Shown: one piece after another, positions 53,917 to 64,000 of the stretch
Layout: each line of letters starts with the position of its first letter
Numbering within the stretch: the first letter of the stretch is position 1
Origin: Pseudopyrenochaeta lycopersici
Lineage: Eukaryota; Ascomycota; Dothideomycetes; Pleosporales; Pseudopyrenochaetaceae
Assembly (NCBI GenBank): GCA_003313425.1
Contig: NHZP01000049.1
Span: forward strand, 1 to 64,000
Direction: 5' to 3'
DNA: 64,000 bases
Notes under the pieces: model-generated
Told to the model about the DNA's origin: nothing
The model's database searches: none
What the model saw: the letters and a program-made list of their open reading frames with translations, nothing else
Program-made: the position numbers and the translations under genes

Positions 53917-55532
53917 ATGAGTTCTTTAACCTTGTTTTCAAGAAGAACGTTATGTGTGAGGCTGGGGTGCCCGGTTGGTCGGTTGCCGGCGTGCAGATTT
54001 CAGTTATTGGGAAGGCGGATAGCAACGCAAACAACCGCACACAAGAAATTGATTGAGAAGCTACCTTTGGCTGGTATTAGAGTGCTGGACATGACTAGGG
54101 TTCTTGCAGGGGTAGGTTGTTGCTGCAATGGGTATTGAAGCTGTTATTCAAGAACTGACAGCTTGCAGCCATACTGCACGCAGATACTTGGAGATCTAGG
54201 GTATATCATGGCTGATTCTGTACTCGAAAATACACTGATAAAATTCACAGTGCAGATGTTATCAAGATTGAACACCCTGTGAGAGGTGACGACACGCGAT
54301 CATGGGGTCCGCCAGATGCACCTTACACTGACGTTGTTGAACGTCAATTCCCTGGCGAAAGCGCATACTACCTCTCAGTACGCCTCTCAATTGAACACTA
54401 CCGCAATGTCACATCATGATACTGACCCTTACCAGGCAAACCGCAATAAGAAGTCTCTAGGCCTCGCCTTCAACAATCCAGCTGGAATTTCTATCCTGCA
54501 CTCCCTTGTTCAGAAATGCGATGTCGTCGTAGAAAACTACCTACCTGGTTCCCTGGCCAAATACTCCCTCGACTACGAAACCCTCTCCGCACTTAACCCA
54601 TCATTGATATATGCGTCTGTGACTGGTTATGGACAAACCGGCCCATACCGTGACCGCGCAGGCTACGATGTCATGGTCGAGGCGGAAATGGGGTTAATGC
54701 ATATCACTGGCGAACGAGATGGGCCACCTGTGAAGGTTGGAGTAGCAGTGACGGACATCATGACGGGCATGTACACTGCAATTGGTATTCAAGCAGCGTT
54801 ATACTCAAGACGAGAGACAGGGCTGGGTCAGTGGATTGATGCAAGCCTGAGCGATTGTCAAGTGGCTGGTCTAGCAAATATTGCAAGCAGCTGTTTAGTG
54901 ACTGGTAAGCCAGATAGCGGGCGGTGGGGTACAGGACACGGTAAGTGTAGCTTTGCTCCTTCTTTTTCTTCAAACAAAGACCTCCCGCCAATGCGGCCTG
55001 GGACTTAATTGCTAACTTTGTCATAGCAACAGTCGTACCTTACCGCGCCTACAGAACAAGGGACACCAATATTGCTGTCGGTGGCACCAACGAGAAAATG
55101 TATGGCATTCTGTGCGACAAGATTGGAAAACCCGAGTGGAAGACAGATCCCCGCTTCGTTACGAACGCGTTGCGCGTCAAGCACCGCGAAACGCTCGACA
55201 ACTTGATCGAAACCCAACTGCAAACTAAGGACACACAAGAGTGGTTGGAGATCCTTGAAGGCAGTGGGATGCCATATGCAGCCGTCAATGATATTCAAGG
55301 CACGATCAATCACGAGCACGTCCTTGCGCGCAAGATGATCGAGCAGGTTGAGCATCCTGCTTGTGGGCCCTTGAAGCTCGTCAATCATCCTGTCAAGTAT
55401 TCAAGAGCGGAACCCAAGATTCGGTCACCGCCTCCATTGCTGGGTCAGCACACAGATGAAGTTCTGAGCGAGGTGCTTGGGTTTGGAGAGGAAAAGATAA
55501 GAGGATTGAGGGAGAAGAATGTCGTGGCATAA
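53917..55532 (+). CDS. CaiB/BaiF (class III) CoA-transferase, SUGCT-like, mitochondrial, 5 exons, 454 aa
   Basis: Exons 53917-54111, 54169-54200, 54251-54377, 54436-54940 and 55027-55532 sum to 455 codons; introns are 50-86 bp. The leader (MSSLTLFSRRTLCVRLGCP) is Arg/Ser/Leu-rich and mitochondrial. The body has family III marks: VLDMTRVLAGP, the catalytic Asp region GADVIKIEHP, RNKKSLGL, VVENYLPGSL, SVTGYGQTGP, RAGYDVMVEA, MHITGE and the C-terminal PPPLLGQHT. It resembles human SUGCT, which makes glutaryl-CoA from glutarate using succinyl-CoA or HMG-CoA. It probably activates a C5-C6 dicarboxylate in mitochondria. The adjoining oxodicarboxylate carrier fits such a role. Confidence 0.88.
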
Positions 55533-55953
55533 ATTGCATTTCAGAAATCCGCATATATAGAGAATATACACCAGTATCACTTTCACTCCCCAGTTTGCGA
55601 CACTGTTTCGCGCTGTCACATGATTTGTCGCGCTCCTTAATCCGAGAGATTTGCTGCCAACTTTCAGTCCAAAAACCCCACATTTGCGCTGGTGTGAATA
55701 TTCACCGACAACGCTAGCCCCACATCCGACTTCATGCGCCCCACGACCCACTATGCAGGGAACCCCTGCACGCCGCACCTCCTCGAGAGTTGGCCAAGAA
55801 TGGTCCTGCATGTGGCTTCAATATGGAAAAGCCGTGCTCGTGTCATGCAATAAGTGGGGATGTACAGCATACTGGAAAAGGTTTGCGAACAATCGTACTA
55901 GAAAACTACAATGGCGTCTCTGCGGCGAGGAGCAAAGAACCGCCTGATACAAC
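55533..55953. promoter_or_regulatory. Upstream region of the carrier gene with three CCCCAC motifs
   Basis: CCCCACAT at 55676-55683 and 55718-55725, CCCCACGA at 55739-55746. This is the densest group of this motif in the window. Confidence 0.5.
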
Positions 55954-57002
55954 ATGGCTACGAAAACAATGGCGGCGGGTGAGGCACCAAGTCTTGAGGC
56001 GGCCAAAGTATTGCCCTTCCGATATCAGTTTGCAGCTGGTGCTGTTGCTGGGATATCGGAAATCTTGGTGATGTGAGGACCCGGTTGCTGTTCTGGAAAA
56101 TGACTGAAGTTTGCTAAGGATGTAGAAAGGTACCCGCTTGACGTTGTAAAAACACGGATACAACTGCAACATGGCCATGCGGTTGGTGGTGAAGGGTACA
56201 ATGGTGTTCTGGACTGCTTCAGGAAGATCATTCGCAATGAAGGGGCTACGAAGCTATATCGTGGTATTACTGCTCCCATCTTGATGGAGGTGCCAAAGCG
56301 GTGGGTAAACATGGTACTCTGTTCGCAATCGCTTATTGTTATACCAGAGCTATCAAGTTCTCTTCAAACGACTCCTTCACATCGTTCTACCAGAAGATCT
56401 TCTCAGTACCAACAGTCACCCAACCTCTCGCCGTCTTGACCGGTGCAAGCGCAGGGGCAAGCGAGTCTCTCGTCGTGGTACCTTTCGAACTCCTCAAGAT
56501 CCGTCTTCAAGACAAGTCTTCCGCATCACGATATACAGGTCTAGTGGACTGCTTAGTCAAAGTTGTCAAGCAAGAAGGGCCTCTGGCCCTCTACAATGGC
56601 TTCGAAGTCACGCTTTGGCGACACGTTATCTGGAACGCTGGTTATTTCGGCTGTATTTTCCAGGTCCGAGCTCAGCTACCAAATCCATCTACCTCATCGA
56701 ATCCTCGAAGACAAAAGACGGCGAATGATCTGGTGGCCGGTTTCGTAGGTGGCATCGCGGGTACCACGTTAAACACACCGCTCGATGTTGTGAAGAGTCG
56801 GATACAGAGCGTCGCCAAAGTGCCCGGGGTGAGGCCGAAGTATGCATGGGCATGGCCGAGCTTGGGCGTCGTAGCCCGGGAGGAGGGATTTAGAGCACTC
56901 TACAAGGGATATGTGGCCAAGATCTTGAGGTTTGGTCCTGGGGGTGGAGTGCTGTTGGTCGTTTATTCGGCGGTGCTGGATATGCTGGGAAAGGTAGCAT
57001 GA
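55954..57002 (+). CDS. Mitochondrial 2-oxodicarboxylate carrier (ODC1/SLC25A21 type), 3 exons, 314 aa
   Basis: Exons 55954-56072, 56130-56300 and 56348-57002 sum to 315 codons; introns are 57 and 47 bp. A second in-frame ATG (55969) is an alternative start. The three-fold mitochondrial carrier pattern is complete: YPLDVVKTRIQ, VPFELLKIRLQ and TPLDVVKSRIQ as the PxDxxK signatures, each followed by a GxxxxYxG-like loop (EGYNGVLDC, RYTGLVDC). The pattern APILMEVPKRAIKF and TLWRHVIWNAGYFG matches oxodicarboxylate carriers, which exchange 2-oxoadipate and 2-oxoglutarate across the inner membrane. In this cluster it may bring ring-cleavage dicarboxylates to the mitochondrial enzymes; substrate range is inferred. 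Confidence 0.88.
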
Positions 57003-57925
57003 GTACGTGTGGTCTGCCGTCAGGTGCATCTCGTTGGGGCAGCGAACGATTTGTAGCCAAGCTAGCGTTTTAATCAGAACTGCTCTTGGGACCACTTGGC
57101 TCGTGTGGCTGTGATTGATGATTTTGTGCACTTTATCAATCAGAGACGGTGCAGAATCCAGCTTCATGCCTAAGTGAACGGCGACATAAACGTCTTGGCC
57201 TAGGATCCAGGCTGATATCGGATAATGCCTGTATCAAGTAGACATAATCGACATTGAAATTGCCCATTGATTGAAGATAGGCACCAAGTCATGCTCAAGG
57301 TGTCTTCGAAACAAGGCGAATGGGATGATTCGAATATCGAATGTGGTCAGCGATCAGGGGTGGCTCGCATTGCCCCACCAACGAACGCCACCTCGTGGTC
57401 CCACATGCATCTTCAATCCGGGTTCGGAGTAGGGTGCAAGCTTCGAGAAGCCATTGCTTTGGACGGTCATCTGGGTTGCTCCTCGTAGCGACTGACGAGA
57501 TGGCGTCGCCTCCAGGGCGAGGCAGTGCTGCGGTGTTGGTGAAATTTGGCCGGGCCGTAGGCGGTTTGAGTAGAGCCGGAGTGGACAATGGGTGATGAAT
57601 TGGACAACGTAAAGATCAGCGGCTGAGCTCAAAGGAACGGATATGCAGGCGTTGTAATCTGCAGGAGCAGGTATGCAGGCCTTTATGCTTTCTGTAGATG
57701 AAGGTTGAGTGAAGAGATGAAAGAATCCCAGTCTATACTAGCGTATCCGAGTCAGGGTTGAGCTCTCCCCCGCATCAGATCCCTTGGCCGCGCCGACTAT
57801 GGCTGCAGACACCAGGCTCAATCATCCGGTCATCCATCTACACGTCAAAACTTTCCGACGACACCACGCAAATGCCGGAGGGCTGAGCAGTTGCTGCGGG
57901 ACACGGTTCGCGATAAGAGCTCGCC
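57003..57925. other. Intergenic upstream of the regulator gene
   Basis: No gene recognised. CCCCACCAA occurs near 57374. A CT-rich stretch (GAGCTCTCCCCCGCATC) lies near 57760. Confidence 0.4.
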
Positions 57926-60900
57926 ATGGCGTTAAAGCAATGCAGCATGTGTGATCGAACCTTCACTAAACTGGAACACGTCAAGAGGCATGAAAGGTCG
58001 CGTATGTCCAACAGGTCTCTCTGACAGCACGCCTGAGACTGACCATCCGCGCAGACACACGCGAGCGTCCATATGAGTGTCCGACATGCAAGAAACATTT
58101 CTCCAGAAGGTGAGGCCCGATGAAAAAAAAATTGCAATAGTCGCAAACCAACCTGTGCGCGCAGCGACGTCCTTTTCCGGCACTGCAAAGGCCATGCGCA
58201 GAATGCCCTGAACCGCATGAAGAGCAATGAGCAGCAAAGCCACCATGAGCAGCAAAGCCTTCGCCACAACTCACTGGACGACACCCACACTTCTCGCGCA
58301 CCTGCGTCACGGACCGGACCTGGCCCAACCCCCGCAGCAACCCCCCAAATCCGAGAAGATCCGAATCTATCGCCATTGTCGAGGAGAGAGTCGCAGATAG
58401 TCCAGGGCAACGGTGATGGCCAGTTTCTATCGCCCACGTCGTACACACGCCAGATTTCAAGGCTGCAACCACCGTCACCAGGCGAAGACCGGATTGAAGC
58501 CCTCATCAACGCAGCCCAGCACCTGGAACCATCCACAAACACTCCTTGGCGGTCACCGTCACCCATGGTCATCGCCCGCCCTGAAAACGGCCATATCATC
58601 AACGGCAGTCACCAGGAAGCCATGGGTCCGCCGATTGATCCGGCAATGGAGGTGCTGTCATTCTCGCCCGCTGCACATGTCTCAAGCCTGGATCAATGGG
58701 CTTTTGAGCTGGTACAGAGCAATAACCCGGTTCCAAACCGAACCCCAGCCGATGCCTTACAAACATGGCTCTTCCCACTGGAAAGTGACCTGCACACGCC
58801 GCACGGCTCGCATCCTATGGGTGTTGATGGCTTCTTCGAGCACGACTCATTTGGAGCACCCCAAGACAACGAGCCTAGTCCGTCAGGGAGCAGTATCTCG
58901 ATAGCAAGCAGAGTGCCACGCGAGCGGTTCCAGAGAGTTCAAAGTTGTTGGCCTTCGCGAAATCGAAAATCATCACGGATCATGCCGGACCTTTGGCAAA
59001 GTCTGATATCTTGCGATTTCCCAAACCTGCTTTGCGAAATACCCTCTGGAACCGCCGAAACCCCCATAAGCGAAAGGGACCGGAGACATTCGCGTTGGGG
59101 TCTTGATGAGGAGTGCCGGGGCATGCTTCAGGGCACTCTGACCAATGCCCCATTATCGGTACCAACGCGATCCGAGTCTTACGGCGACACGGCATCTTCG
59201 AGTGGCGATGCCGCGGCTAGCCCATCTATTGAAGGCATACAGTTTCCGCCTGCTGAGATTTTGGACATTGCTTTGGAGATGTACTTGTACTACTTTCACC
59301 CTACACTTCCCATTATCCACGTTCCAACTTTCTCACCCAAACATGCGTCGAGGCCGATGCTACTGTGCATGTGCCTCATTGGACTCAGTATCCTAGGTAC
59401 GGCAGGCGCAGCCAAGTTCGTCACACGAACATTTCCGGTAAGTATTGCCAAGTTGTAACTACCTTCTTTTGCTGAACAGCCGCTTAGGCCGTGCTGCAAC
59501 TCGCGCTCGCAGAGCTCCAAACAATCCCATCAACCAACCATCCTCCACATCGACAAATGCGTATAATCGCTACCAGTTTACTAGCTTTGAACTTAGCTTC
59601 CATTACAGGAGTGAGTAGGGTTGAATGTACACACTTATCCACGCTAATCCGCGATAGAGGAAAAGCCGCATCGCGCAAGCCGAAAAGTTATATACTGAAT
59701 TGATGACGGTAAACATTCTGACCGCCTCCTGACTGCTGTCACTGATCGCATTAGGTTACCCTAAACCATGGACTCCTAACAGCAAACGAAGGTGCTAAAG
59801 TGGATCCGCTTCTCGACGAAATCGTCGATATCGATGCAAAATGGAAGGCTTGGGCTAAGGTGGAATGTGCAAAAAGGCATGCTATAGCTATCCCGACTTG
59901 TTTTAGTGGTACTAATGCAACATAGAATGATATTCGGTCTGGTAGAAGCGGACTGCTGGTGGGCAGGGTATCTCTCTACATCCCCCATGATCCGACCGGA
60001 GATTGTACAACTTCTGCCACCATCTGATCATGCACTTTATCACATGAACACCGCAAACAGATGGTTCCAACTGGTGCAGCGCGGGGCAAGGATACATTCA
60101 ACTAAGATAACGCCTTCGTTCCACCCCACACCAGGGCTGAAGCTGGACGCACCAAGTTTCCGCAGTCTGCTCACATTGTTACTTCTCAGGATATACGAGT
60201 CAAACGACCGACTAGCCAATGCCACTGGCCCACAAAAGCAGCTTGAACCATGGCGACTGTACGCCGAGGATCCACGTAGTCGCGACATCCTCCCTTTGCT
60301 CGTAAATCTATCATCATCTTCGATTGATGCACTTCGGACAGCGGACCTGAATTCCGCCGTACTCTGGCATGCCTCATGCATGGTCATCGGCGCTAACATC
60401 CGATACTTCGAGCTCGCTGCAGGGCGAGACGGTCCGGAACCAGCTGTGAACGCTCTAGATGACATTGCGGCTTGGTCACAAACTCCCTCAGCACGGCGAT
60501 CCGTGCTGCACGCAGCTCATATATACAAGTTGCTTTCCGATCGAAAAGTTTCTGATATCGTCAACCCACATAGCGTTGTTGCGCTCTTTCACGCTGCACT
60601 CGTGCTTGGCCTATATATATTCACACTACCGCCGACAGCTACCTGTGGTATCAATGATGACTGTATAGAACTACTCGACGTTGTGGACTGGATTAGCATT
60701 GGACAATTTGGCCTCATCGACAATTCGCCAGCATCGAGCAATTTCGGTGAAGCTTCCATGGCCGTCCGATTCATTCGCAGCGGTGGTGGTTTCAGCATGG
60801 TAGGAATGGCGCTTGAAGGCGGCTATGTAGCAGCAAGACGAACTCTTCTTCACTGTGCGGACCTCATGGAGGGTATGGGCCGATGGAAGAGTAGGACTTT

Positions 60901-60970
60901 TTCACAAATTCTACACATCATGAGCGACGATTTGACGGATTACGACGGGCCAGATAATGATGACGCATGA
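57926..60970 (+). CDS. C2H2 zinc-finger transcription factor with fungal_trans domain, 7 exons, 914 aa
   Basis: Exons 57926-58001, 58055-58109, 58165-59437, 59488-59610, 59658-59708, 59755-59876 and 59926-60970 sum to 915 codons. The sixth intron (59877-59925) appears to have a GC donor and a near-perfect TACTAAT branch site. Two C2H2 fingers stand at the very N-terminus: C6, C9, H22, H26 and C34, C37, H50, H54, with the linker HTRERPY. A Ser/Pro-rich region follows (about 70-370), then the fungal transcription factor domain from about residue 425 (ILDIALEMYLYYFHPTLPIIHVPTF) to the end. Such proteins are nuclear regulators, often of adjacent catabolic genes; its position inside the cluster makes it the likely pathway regulator. 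Confidence 0.88.
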
Positions 60971-61264
60971 CGGTTACCGTCCTCTTCCTCATTCTTGTCG
61001 ATTTCACAATTGCAAGATTTGTGGGGTAGAGGATGCTAGTTGATATCATTGATAAAGAACCATTCTTATCAAGAACCGTCACCATAAAGGGGGTAGAAAT
61101 ACGGATGGCGTTCTCTATCCTTGTCAGGACCTAAAAGCATATATCGGCGTATCTCTCTTTGCAATTTGAGCGGCTGTGTATAGGACGTCTTTCAACAAGG
61201 TCATTTGGTACGAACGGGATTCATTTGCTCGATATCCATGTACACAATCTGATTGCCAATCTTC
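60971..61264. other. Short convergent intergenic region
   Basis: 3' flanks of the C2H2 regulator and the beta-hydroxyacid dehydrogenase. Nothing else seen. Confidence 0.4.
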
Positions 61265-62402
61265 TCACTCACCAAAATCCCAGCTCCCATCCTTATTCTT
61301 CTTTGCCTTATCCTCATACCCCTTTGGCAAAACGCCTCCAACATGGAAATATACACTACTCCCATCCCTATCCCTACACCTCTCATCTCCGCTCGCCGTC
61401 TCCCATACTCGAATTGCAGCCTCCGCCATACTGGGCGCAACGCCAACTTGCTTCGCGCTCTCAATTCCCAACCCAAGATCCTTGAGCATCATCTGTGTCT
61501 TGAAACCGGGCCGGTATCCACTGTTACTCGGTACCCAGTACTCGGTCTGCACGCCCGGGATCGGCATAACGTGATCGCACATCCAGCTCTGGCCCGTGCT
61601 ATTCTTGATTACTTGGTACAACGCCGTGGGATCCAGGCCGTGCTTGACGCCCATGGCGAGCGCCTCGGCGGTTGCCAGGAGGATGGTGCATGACAGGTAG
61701 TTGTTTGAGATTTTGGCAGTGAGGCCCGCTCCGAGGGTGTTCAGGTAGAAGAATTTTGACGAAGAGCCCATCATTTCAAGGACGGATTCTAGCCTTTGCG
61801 AGACTGGAGACGATGGACTTGGGGGAGCGTGACCAATGAGTAAACTTAGGGTGCCATTCTCGGCTGCTGGGACACCGCCCTGGGAGTATCATTGTCAGCA
61901 TCTGGAGGTGGATATGAAGAACGAAAAAATAAATTTCAGACTTACAGATACCGGTGCATCAATGTAAGTCCCTAGCCCAGCTTCAGCCAATGTCGTACCG
62001 ACTTCTTTTGTAGTTTCCACGTCGATTGTGCTACACTCCAGCATTAACCTGTCTGCATCCTTCTTCGCCGCAATTACTCCATCTTTGCTGTCCAAATACA
62101 CCTTCTTCACGTCCTTGCCGGCAGGGACAATAGAGACAATAACTTTAGCATTCTCGGCAGCTTCGCGTGCTGTTGAAACGAATTCGATTGGGCCAAAGGA
62201 TGCAAACTCTTTTTGGAAGCGATCGCACGCGGAACGATTTACGTCGTTAATAAAGATCGTCGATTTAGGTGGTGCCTTTCGCCGTATGTTAGATGCCATA
62301 GCGTAGCCCATAGCTCCCAGTCCTATGCAAAGATCAGTTGAAAGCTACTCTCCACTGCACCCATCGTGTCTGCATACCAATGAAAGCGTAATTCTCTGCC
62401 AT
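61265..62402 (-). CDS. Beta-hydroxyacid dehydrogenase (3-hydroxyisobutyrate dehydrogenase family), 3 exons, 338 aa
   Basis: Exons 62402-62378, 62322-61946 and 61879-61265 sum to 339 codons; introns are 55 and 66 bp. The N-terminus MAENYAFIGLGAMGYAMASN holds the GxGxxG dinucleotide motif at once, so there is no leader and the enzyme is probably cytosolic. The substrate-binding DAPVSGGVPAAENG and catalytic Lys (about 190, GAGLTAKISNNYL) are intact. The family oxidises 3-hydroxy acids with NAD(P): 3-hydroxyisobutyrate, tartronate semialdehyde, 6-phosphogluconate relatives. Its pattern is of the 3-hydroxyisobutyrate type; in this cluster it could reduce or oxidise a side-chain intermediate. Confidence 0.85.
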
Positions 62403-62804
62403 CGCAAGATGTCTCAAAATTAGAGTCACTGTATCTCGGTTGTCAGTCTTTGCATCATAGCATACAAAGTCCATGGTGTTTCCATCCTTGTATTCGATTC
62501 AATAGTACCCCCTCCTAGTCCGAGAATGTTTGCCGTTGCCCCACATTGCCCCTCACTACCCCGTACATTCCCCCAGAATTTACCCCAGAATTTTACCCCA
62601 ACACGCATAATTTGCATACGAATGCAGGCAAAGAAGTTGGGGTAGTTTTGGGTAAGCTTGATATGTATCCTTCCAGAGGCGAAATGTGTTGAGAAAGACG
62701 TGAACAGCGTACTGCAACCGAATTCTTCACGCAACTTGCCGTAGCGAACATTCCTTAGCTCGTCTCAATTACACGTCTCATTTTTTCAACAAGCAGCTTT
62801 TAAT
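62403..62804. promoter_or_regulatory. Shared upstream region of the dehydrogenase and the NAD(P)-binding protein
   Basis: Divergent start codons lie 402 bases apart. CCCCACAT occurs at 62539-62546, within a stretch of repeated CCCC blocks (62539-62603). Confidence 0.5.
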
Positions 62805-63801
62805 ATGCCACCGCTACGTGTCGGCGTGATTGGGCCTGCAGGTTTCGGCGGTTCCTACCTGTGCGTTGAGCTCCTCAATCGCGGACATACTGTAGTTGGC
62901 ATATCTCGCAATCCCCAGACCCTTGGAAAGCACGATCGCTATATCCCTAGGCCAGTGGACATCGATTGCATCTCTGTTGACGAGCTAGCGGAGAAGTTCA
63001 ATGATTTAGATGTTCTGGTCAGCGAATATGGCCCACATACTGCTGGGGCTATGGCATTGCTGTACAGTATGTTTACTTCTAATCGATTAGACCAGAATAA
63101 GGACTGACGTGTTGTTAGTGCCATTTATTGAAACAGTTCGGAAATTGATCCTCGCCTATAAACGCTCCTCAGCATCCTACTTCATGTTCGTAGGTGGCGC
63201 TGGCTCCTTGCACGTCCCTAGTACATCAGACTGCTGTGTCGACCACCCTGACTTTTTCCTCGCATACCGACGCGCCATATCCACGTCACTCGCGCATATA
63301 GCGTACATGGAGGAGCGCCTCGGTATCATGGGTACTGCACTCCGCGCGTATCGGGAAGCCCGGCTTGCTAGTGATGCGGGGAAAGGGACGGATGCAGATA
63401 GACAGTTGATCAAGGATTATGAGGGAAATGTTGAGAAGAAAGATGACGCTAGTGATTTTATTAAGGCAGGCCGCACGACGTTTATGTTCTTCGACGGGAA
63501 TGAGTCATTCCGCTGGAGTTTCGTATCACCCTCTGCTCTCTACCGGCCAGGGAAACGTACAGGCAAGTACGAGATTAGTATTGATGAGATGGTTCTGAAA
63601 GGAGAGCAGAAAGCGGGTGAGAGTATCTTTGAGGGACGGATGACAGGAATTAGTGTGGCAGATATGGCGATTGCGATTGCGGATGAGATTGAGCAGCAGA
63701 AGTTGGTGTACAAACATTGGAGTGCATCGGGGGACATCAGTGAGGATGTTCCTGCGCCGGCTTATGTGAAATTAGACTCTGTAGATGGCGGAAGTGCATG
63801 A
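62805..63801 (+). CDS. NAD(P)-binding Rossmann protein, 2 exons, 314 aa
   Basis: Exons 62805-63066 and 63119-63801 flank a 52-bp intron (GTATGT...TTGTTAG) and sum to 315 codons. The N-terminus VGVIGPAGFGGSYLCVELLNRGH is an extended/atypical-SDR dinucleotide fold like NmrA-type and NAD-dependent epimerase relatives, with FMFVGGAGSL as the next strand. The middle is interrupted by a helical insertion (about 175-215). No YxxxK active site is clear, so it may be a reductase or a redox-sensing regulator. It is the last complete gene of the cluster. Confidence 0.7.
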
Positions 63802-63857
63802 TTGTGCGAGCAAGGAAGTTGTAATTCGATTGTAGATGGTGTTGACGATTGCCACTG

Positions 63858-64000
63858 TTACCCCTGGAGGAAGTCCAAGAACGCGTTTTGGATCTTGTCA
63901 AAACCCACCAATTCACCCAACTTCAGCACTCTATCCTCTCTCCCAATATCCTCCGGCTTCCCATCCTGTACATATCTGGTTGTGGCCCCCTCACTGCTTG
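63858..64000 (-). CDS. C-terminus of a gene entering from the right edge (partial)
   Basis: The minus strand reads an open frame from the window end to TAA at 63860-63858, ending in RVLKLGELVGFDKIQNAFLDFLQ plus Gly, 46 residues. The last part resembles the end of medium-chain dehydrogenase/reductases (a GFDKIxxAFxxxL helix), but that is weak. Codon use is like its neighbours. Confidence 0.45.
   Translation of the reverse strand, partial: SSEGATTRYVQDGKPEDIGREDRVLKLGELVGFDKIQNAFLDFLQG

Overview
The window is nuclear DNA of a filamentous ascomycete, most likely a Dothideomycete of the Pleosporales type. Genes carry many 44-105 bp introns with CTAAC/CTGAC-like branch points. There are Zn2Cys6 and C2H2 fungal transcription factors, a Pezizomycotina-style cytochrome P450, and AT-rich transposon blocks in which Gln and Trp codons have become TAA/TAG, as repeat-induced point mutation (RIP) would do. 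Exon boundaries below were deduced by eye from splice signals, reading-frame closure and recalled protein-family patterns; no alignment or database search was run.

Positions 1-10300 form an AT-rich transposon nest: the right end of a decayed hAT element (1-865), a RIP-ruined Gypsy-type integrase (about 1400-2250), and a 6.1 kb hAT element (3412-9489, perfect 15-bp terminal inverted repeats). That element carries a divergent spliced gene (3809-4605, minus) and a transposase broken by one stop codon and by a nested 1039-bp hAT-like element with an exact 8-bp target duplication. A second piece of the nested family follows at 9530-10101. Positions 11252-14039 hold a complete Zn2Cys6 regulator. 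Positions 14040-26074 are gene-poor: an epoxide-hydrolase pseudogene split by a solo LTR (16736-17520), more RIP-like DNA, a 37-bp tandem repeat, and a three-exon cysteine-containing secreted protein (20529-21194).

Positions 26075-42925 are an ordinary gene neighbourhood: an APH-type kinase, an F-box-like protein, two short-chain dehydrogenases (one without the usual catalytic Tyr/Lys), cytidine deaminase, the Fe-S co-chaperone JAC1, a coiled-coil membrane protein, tRNA-Pro(AGG) with an intron, a DUF924 protein, a P450 and an uncharacterised protein.

Positions 43176-63801 look like one catabolic gene cluster. It contains a mitochondrial succinyl-CoA:3-oxoacid CoA-transferase, an iron-type alcohol dehydrogenase/maleylacetate-reductase-like enzyme, a thiolase sharing a 281-bp promoter with that dehydrogenase, a bacterial-type 3-carboxymuconate cycloisomerase/fumarase-superfamily lyase with a mitochondrial-like leader, a long homogentisate-1,2-dioxygenase-family enzyme, a mitochondrial CaiB/BaiF (SUGCT-type) CoA-transferase, a mitochondrial 2-oxodicarboxylate carrier, a C2H2 plus fungal_trans regulator, a beta-hydroxyacid dehydrogenase and an NAD(P)-binding protein. 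The inferred theme is ring cleavage of an aromatic acid, import of dicarboxylate intermediates into mitochondria, and conversion through 3-oxoadipate-like steps to acetyl-CoA and succinyl-CoA. The usual partners of homogentisate dioxygenase (maleylacetoacetate isomerase, fumarylacetoacetase) are absent from the window, so the true substrate may not be homogentisate. A truncated gene enters at the right edge.
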